A DNA stretch of 5,816 nucleotides from Methanobrevibacter sp. Lineage in GTDB: Archaea > Methanobacteriota > Methanobacteria > Methanobacteriales > Methanobacteriaceae. The first letter of the stretch is position 1. Each line of letters begins with the position of its first letter. The stretch is taken from the NCBI GenBank assembly GCA_016838945.1, contig JADLKP010000147.1:1-5816 (forward strand), given 5' to 3'. The translations under genes and the position numbers were made by a program. This document shows, one piece after another, positions 4,688 through 5,816 of the stretch. The notes beneath the pieces were generated by a model. It did no database searches. It was given only the letters and a program-made list of their open reading frames with translations, and was not told the origin of the DNA.

Positions 4688-5668
4688 ATGGCAAATAATA
4701 AAAAACCTTCATTACACAGACAGAACACAAATAAAGGTTCACTATATAGGAGAGGGAATAATTCATCATTTCAAAGAAATAATAGAAGGAATACTAGGGC
4801 AAATAGAGGAAATGGCATAGATTATCAATCACTGCTATTTGCAATATTATCAGCAATAGCTGCAATACTACTTTCATTATTATCACTCATAGCTCAAGGA
4901 CTTTCCTTTATTTTTAGAGAAATGAAGAAAAACCCTAAAATGGCTAGGAATCTTATAGGAATTTTAGTCATAATATTGGCTATACTATTTGTAGCCAGTG
5001 CATTAAATTCAAATGATAATGGAAGTCAGGAGATAACTGCTCCAAGTATGTTAATCGGAAATAATTCAATAGGAACTGTGTATAAGGAAGGGCCATATGG
5101 CAATACAGACTCTGATGTTAAAATAGCATATATCTTAGGGGTGCATCCAAGAGAAAAAGGTGCTCATCAACTTATGGAACAGGCATTAAAAGAAAAAGTA
5201 GGCGGTTTAAACTGCAGTTACTACTTATACAAAATCAATGTAAGTTCCGATTCAACAGATTTCACAGCAAGCAGAATGAATGGGCAAAAATTAGCTCAAG
5301 AATTTGCAGTTCCTGATATGATCAAGAATAACTTTACTTTAGCTGTTGACGTTCATTATAGTAACGGACATTGGGGAGTTTCAAGGTTTATGTTCACTCC
5401 AAGAGAGAATAATACATTATCCAATCAGATTGCTCATGGGATATGCGATAGCTTTGAATGGATGACATATTATGTGCCTCCAGACCCAACCAGCCCTGCA
5501 TATGTGACAGAACCTTTAAATGATGGTAATGTAAGTGCTGTTATCTATGAAGCATATACTGAAGATGCCAATAATGTCACATTAGAACATGACAGAGAAA
5601 TGGTTGATTTCATAGATAATTGGAATTTTACTGATGAATCCAATGAAAAACACTTTATGTTCTTTTAA
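4688..5668 (+). CDS. Membrane-anchored M14-like zinc carboxypeptidase/amidohydrolase candidate
   Basis: This 326-residue protein has three parts. Residues 1-44 are a low-complexity Asn/Arg/Ser tail with about eleven Lys/Arg and no acidic residue. Residues 47-75 and 88-106 are two hydrophobic helices separated by a basic loop (REMKKNPKMAR). Residues 107-326 form a soluble domain. In that domain the order of motifs follows the M14 metallocarboxypeptidase/AstE fold: a strand and HxxE zinc pair (YILGVHPRE, H153 and E156), an RxNG motif possibly binding the substrate (R196, N198), a DxH third zinc ligand (D221, H223), and a late Glu before the C-terminus (VIYEAY, E288) as the likely catalytic base. 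The H153-H223 spacing of about 70 residues is shorter than in carboxypeptidase A or AstE. Nine N-x-S/T sequons between 111 and 315 suggest the domain is outside the cell and glycosylated. A role in trimming pseudomurein peptides or other surface peptides is inference. Alternatives are a succinylglutamate-desuccinylase-like amidase or a non-catalytic relative. Confidence 0.7.
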   Translation: MANNKKPSLHRQNTNKGSLYRRGNNSSFQRNNRRNTRANRGNGIDYQSLLFAILSAIAAILLSLLSLIAQGLSFIFREMKKNPKMARNLIGILVIILAILFVASALNSNDNGSQEITAPSMLIGNNSIGTVYKEGPYGNTDSDVKIAYILGVHPREKGAHQLMEQALKEKVGGLNCSYYLYKINVSSDSTDFTASRMNGQKLAQEFAVPDMIKNNFTLAVDVHYSNGHWGVSRFMFTPRENNTLSNQIAHGICDSFEWMTYYVPPDPTSPAYVTEPLNDGNVSAVIYEAYTEDANNVTLEHDREMVDFIDNWNFTDESNEKHFMFF

Positions 5669-5719
5669 AATAAAAACAAGTAAAATAAAGAATAAATAGT
5701 TAAAAAAATTAGAAAAAAA

Positions 5720-5809
5720 TTAAAAAATGTTGTAATATTAAAAATATAGAAATAAAAATATTAAAAAATGTTGTAATAGTAAGAATATAGAAATAAAAAT
5801 ATTAAAAAA
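5720..5809. repeat. 41-bp tandem repeat at the right edge, two copies plus a stub
   Basis: Copies at 5720-5760 and 5761-5801 match at 39 of 41 positions; the differences are T to G at unit position 19 and A to G at unit position 23. An eight-base start of a third copy (ttaaaaaa) follows at 5802. The unit begins ttaaaaaatgttgtaat and contains no open frame. The array may continue past the window. The plus strand is A-rich here and holds no oligo-T tract that would end the M14-like gene's transcript. Read on the minus strand it is T-rich and could end a convergent gene arriving from the right. Confidence 0.9.
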
Positions 5810-5816
5810 AGCAAAA

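Noticed and set aside
4534..4728. 64-codon minus-strand frame across the divergent promoter region
   Set aside because: It overlaps the promoter and the start of the M14-like gene, and its Phe/Leu-rich peptide is typical of A-rich DNA read backwards.

Overview
The window looks like the chromosome of an AT-rich methanogenic archaeon of the order Methanobacteriales, most likely Methanobrevibacter or a close relative. This rests on an archaeal-type phenylalanyl-tRNA synthetase beta chain of 550 residues, archaeal ribosome binding sites (gaggtga, aaggtgg, ggaga), TATA-box promoters, oligo-T transcript ends and very A/T-rich spacers with short tandem repeats. The genus is inferred from memory of the protein style, not from a search.

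Layout. A lysine-rich C-terminal tail of an unidentified protein (1-150, +) enters from the left. It is followed by a 118-residue, histidine-rich multi-span membrane protein (255-611, +) and then by pheT (803-2455, +), preceded by three exact 19-bp repeats and followed by a T-rich tract that probably ends its transcript. A convergent minus-strand block follows. Read in its own direction it holds an MFS transporter (4532 to 3405), a YjbQ/UPF0047-family gene broken into two overlapping frames (3320 to 3066 and 3073 to 2891), and a DUF3781 protein (2846 to 2607). Divergent from the transporter lies a membrane-anchored protein with an M14-carboxypeptidase-like motif order (4688-5668, +). The right edge carries a 41-bp tandem repeat.

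How the parts relate. pheT is housekeeping: it makes the beta chain of PheRS, and its partner pheS is not in the window. The yjbQ halves and the DUF3781 gene are probably one short operon with its own TATA box, downstream of the transporter's terminator. The transporter appears to be leaderless, with a perfect 7-2-7 inverted repeat between its TATA box and start codon that sits where a repressor would act. The M14-like protein is probably displayed outside the membrane, since its C-terminal domain is rich in N-glycosylation sequons, and could act on the cell envelope. That role is inference.

The most interesting points are the yjbQ split, which removes a conserved His and creates an ATGAATGA stop/start overlap; the leaderless transporter with its operator-like palindrome; and the polybasic-tail, two-helix, M14-like protein. 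I found no clear evidence of a complete new multi-gene system, CRISPR array, mobile element or RNA gene.
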